Position numbers and translations under genes: made by a program
In this document: positions 61,501 through 64,000 of the stretch, piece after piece
Position numbering within the stretch: the stretch's first letter is position 1
Layout: each line of letters starts with the position of its first letter
Notes under the pieces: generated by a model
What the model saw: only the letters and a program-made list of their open reading frames with translations
Told to the model about the DNA's origin: nothing
Database searches by the model: none
Origin: Ailanthus altissimus
Taxonomy: Eukaryota > Streptophyta > Magnoliopsida > Sapindales > Simaroubaceae
NCBI GenBank assembly: GCA_946807835.1
Contig: OX327699.1
Span: 7,123,001-7,187,000, forward strand
Direction: 5' to 3'
Length of the DNA: 64,000 nt

Positions 61501-64000
61501 AATATTAAACAATTAATATTCATACAATATTGAAATGGCATGTAAGCACCAGCTCCAACAATCATGTATATAGAAGGAATTGTTTCTTATATTTACATGA
61601 TATTGATAATGTATTGTCAGCTAAATGTCGATTGACGATAGGCTATTATAATTAAGATACAACAGAAAATTTCTTGAATAATTTAGTGAACAGATAAAGT
61701 AGTAAGTTTGGAAACTTTGAATATTATAAGATTGTGGCAAATAAGACTATGACATATGGGCGTAAGATGCCTAACCCCTCTGATTAGAGATGGTTAGATA
61801 CTTGATCTTACTACGGTACCCTATCTAATTTATGAATCTTGTATTCAATGGATGATGACCAAGTCTCCATTACTGCTATACAACACCATGCCAACAGATT
61901 TATTGGAACTTGCACATGGTGATGTACATGGTCCAATAAATCGCACTATTATAGATAGGTCTCCTTGCTTTATTGTCTTCATTGATGAATGTCATGATCC
62001 GAACATGTGTTTATTGAAACACAAGTTGGAAACTTTTGTTTTTGAAATGTTTAAGGGGCTTTCGACATAAAGTAGAGAAACTAACCGTTAAATGTATTTG
62101 ATCTAAAGCAATAAATACATGAGCAGTGGATTTCTAAAATATTTAAGGGAGAATGAGATTCTCGCTCACTATCCAGGTATTCCTAAAACACAATAGTGTT
62201 TTCGAAAAGAAGGAATTGAGCTTTATTAGATAAGGACCGATTGATAATGGGTTACATTGATCTTTCAAAAATATCTACTCAGGTTATGCTCAAGAAACTA
62301 TTATTCAATTATTGAATAGAGTTCTATTAAAACCTTTCCCTACTACTCTATATGAGATATAGACTAGTAAGGAAATCGATCTTAAGTATATTAAGAGTTT
62401 GTTTGTCCTATTTAAGTAAAAGTTATCCAACAGGATAAACTTGCACCCAATTGGTACAAGTATTAGTTTAAGGGATATCCTGGATACTTCAAGGAATGTC
62501 AGTTCTATGATCCAGAGAAAGGAAACATTCATTCCTTATAATGCCACTTTCCTAGAGAAATAATTTCTCATGGGTTGTACGAATTATAGAGGATTGAACT
62601 TGACGAAATTAATCCAAAATTTATGGAACCGGTGCTAGAACTTCATACCCAAGTGAGTGAAATATCTTTTAGACACCCTCTACGTAAGTAAAAAAGAACG
62701 TCAAGAATATCTGTAAGGTATTGTTTGATACCTGAAGATGTCTTTGGGATTTCCTTATTTGAAAGAAAAGTTCATTTAACTTGTAAAGAGGTAATGTTAG
62801 ACATTAATTTGGGAAAATAACAAGAAGTCGTGAAATTCAAAATTGATTCAAAATATGTCAATCAAGTCTAGGACTTGATTAAGCATTCCAAAGGAATAGT
62901 TTTGAGTGTTTTGTAAAAGAGTTTACAAGCAGAAGCCTAAGGGCATTTTAAAGATAGAGACCTTTAAAGCTCGACTGGTGGTAAAAGGTTGTCTCAACAA
63001 TTTGAGATCGATTATGAGAAAACTTTTCACTAGACACCATATGAAAGTCAATTCGAATTTTATTAGGTATTGCAACATATTATAATTTATGAAATTTGGG
63101 AGATAAATGTAAAGATGGTATTCCAGAATTGATGTCTCGAGTAAAAGATATACATAGAACAACCTAACGGTTTTACATCTAACTAGAATTCTAATATAAT
63201 GTACAGATTGAAGAAGTCTATTTATAGACTTAAGCAAGCCTCCCGAAGTTGAAATTTTAATTTTGATCAAGTAATCAGAAAGTCAGGTTATTATGAAGAG
63301 AAAGCATGTGTGTTTAGAAAGGGTAGTGAGAGCAAGATTGTCTTTTAGTAAGTTTTCATTATGTGGGTAACATACTCAATATCGAAAATGAAATTAATAT
63401 GTAATAGTTAGTCAAGAATCATTAAGTAAAAGCTTCTCTATGAAGGATTAGGGAAAGACTTCTTATATACTGGGTATAAGAGTTTTATGAAGATAAAGCT
63501 AGAGCTAGGAAGCAGATAGGACTCTGCCAAATTCTTGTACATAGAAAATGTTCTTGAAAGATATAACCTTAACAACTGTGAGATATTTAATGTATATTTT
63601 AAACACGGCAATCATCTTTCTAGGAAAATGTCTCCTTAGATGAAAGATGAAATAGTTAGAATGTCTAATATAAAATATGCATCAACTATAAGTAGTTTGA
63701 TGTACGTATGTTGTATACGAAATCTGACATCAGTAAGGCTATAAGTGTTATAAGTCGGTATCTGTTTGATACAGATAACAACTATCAGATGGTCATGAAA
63801 CATATCCTGAAATATCTGAGAGATACAAAGGATAAGTTTTAGAGATATGGAGAATGTAATTCACAAATAAAAAGATATACTGATTCAGACTTTAAGTTTG
63901 ATCATGATGATAAAAAATTTACATCTTGATATGTGTTCTTCTCAATAGATGCTACAATTAGTTAATAGCATATTTAGTAGATGCCCACAACTGATTCTAC
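58590..64000 (+). pseudogene. C1 element E2 gag-pol (Ty1/copia), decayed, runs off the window
   Basis: A shortened gag (EYVINQ...FEDV...RKWMKMI) is followed by the protease motif YVLDTTNSPHIYN (near 59015). Integrase/pre-integrase is split by an inverted LTR at 59263-61560 and resumes with PTDLLELAHGDVHGP, YPGIPKTQ and later NWYKY-FKGYPGY. Reverse transcriptase shows DYEKTFH, IEQPNGFTSN and YRLKQASRS. RNase H begins with YASTISSLMYV, then RDTKDK-like and YTDSDF motifs just before the window end. The zinc knuckle is deleted. Many stops and shifts. Where both exist, E1 and E2 align well, so they are one family. The 3' LTR would lie beyond 64000. Confidence 0.88.
59263..61560 (-). mobile_element. 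C1 solo LTR, copy f, inverted, inserted in E2
   Basis: A 2298-bp LTR starting TGTTGGAGCTGGTGC at 61560 on the minus strand. ATCAT flanks it exactly on both sides (59258-59262 and 61561-61565), and aligning E2 with E1 across the gap restores continuous sequence. Its 3' end reads CACCTACTA, so the ends are TG...TA rather than TG...CA, unless the last C was mutated. It is the longest C1 LTR here. Confidence 0.88.

Noticed and set aside
62923..63270. 115-codon minus-strand frame
   Set aside because: It is antisense to the E2 reverse transcriptase, which is clearly encoded on the + strand.

Overview
The window looks like a piece of flowering-plant (probably eudicot) nuclear heterochromatin. It is strongly AT-rich and I find no intact host gene. 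Almost everything recognisable is nested, decayed transposable-element DNA: Ty1/copia and Ty3/gypsy LTR retrotransposons, one L1-type LINE, and one pseudogene of the plant mobile domain (PMD) type. Methionine-tRNA primer sites, copia and gypsy gag/pol motifs, Athila/Tat features and a PMD gene are all plant hallmarks. I cannot name the species. Nearly every long reading frame is a fragment of a broken element or a shadow of one.

Layout. 1-732 is anonymous AT-rich DNA. 733-3535 is a 1.4-kb tandem duplication that runs into the LTR of a minus-strand Tork-type copia element (3348-10940), itself interrupted by an LTR of a second copia family, here called C1 (3932-6129). 10944-13710 is a long gypsy (Tekay-like) LTR. 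13719-23625 is C1 element 1 (E1), whose gag carries a solo Athila-type LTR (19259-20668) with a 5-bp target duplication. 25491-32460 is a Tat-like gypsy element whose RNase H-integrase part is present three times in tandem. 32736-33350 is an Athila LTR scrap. 33450-34405 (minus) is the PMD pseudogene. 35290-36698 (minus) is a second, inverted Tekay-like LTR. 36700-40305 (minus) is an Athila 5' half (LTR, primer site, gag, start of pol). 40415-48850 is another copia element (copia B), split by two Athila-type LTRs. 50408-54451 is the L1 LINE, split by a C1 solo LTR (52192-53936). 54452-64000 is C1 element 2 (E2), which runs off the window and contains an inverted C1 solo LTR (59263-61560).

How the parts relate. 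Target-site duplications and continuous reading across insertions give an order of events: L1 is older than a C1 solo LTR; E1 is older than an Athila-type solo LTR; E2 is older than an inverted C1 LTR; copia B is older than the Athila-type LTRs. All coding regions carry stops or frameshifts, so none of the elements appears autonomous.

The most interesting features lie in the C1 family. Both E1 and E2 have an unusual 5' end: LTR, primer site, 130-170 bp of leader, then a second LTR-like block that has no primer site, then a long leader. That leader carries quasi-palindromic repeats, a short upstream reading frame, and four copies of a stem-loop-like motif at nearly fixed spacing before gag. 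I found no RNA genes, CRISPR array or bacterial-type features.
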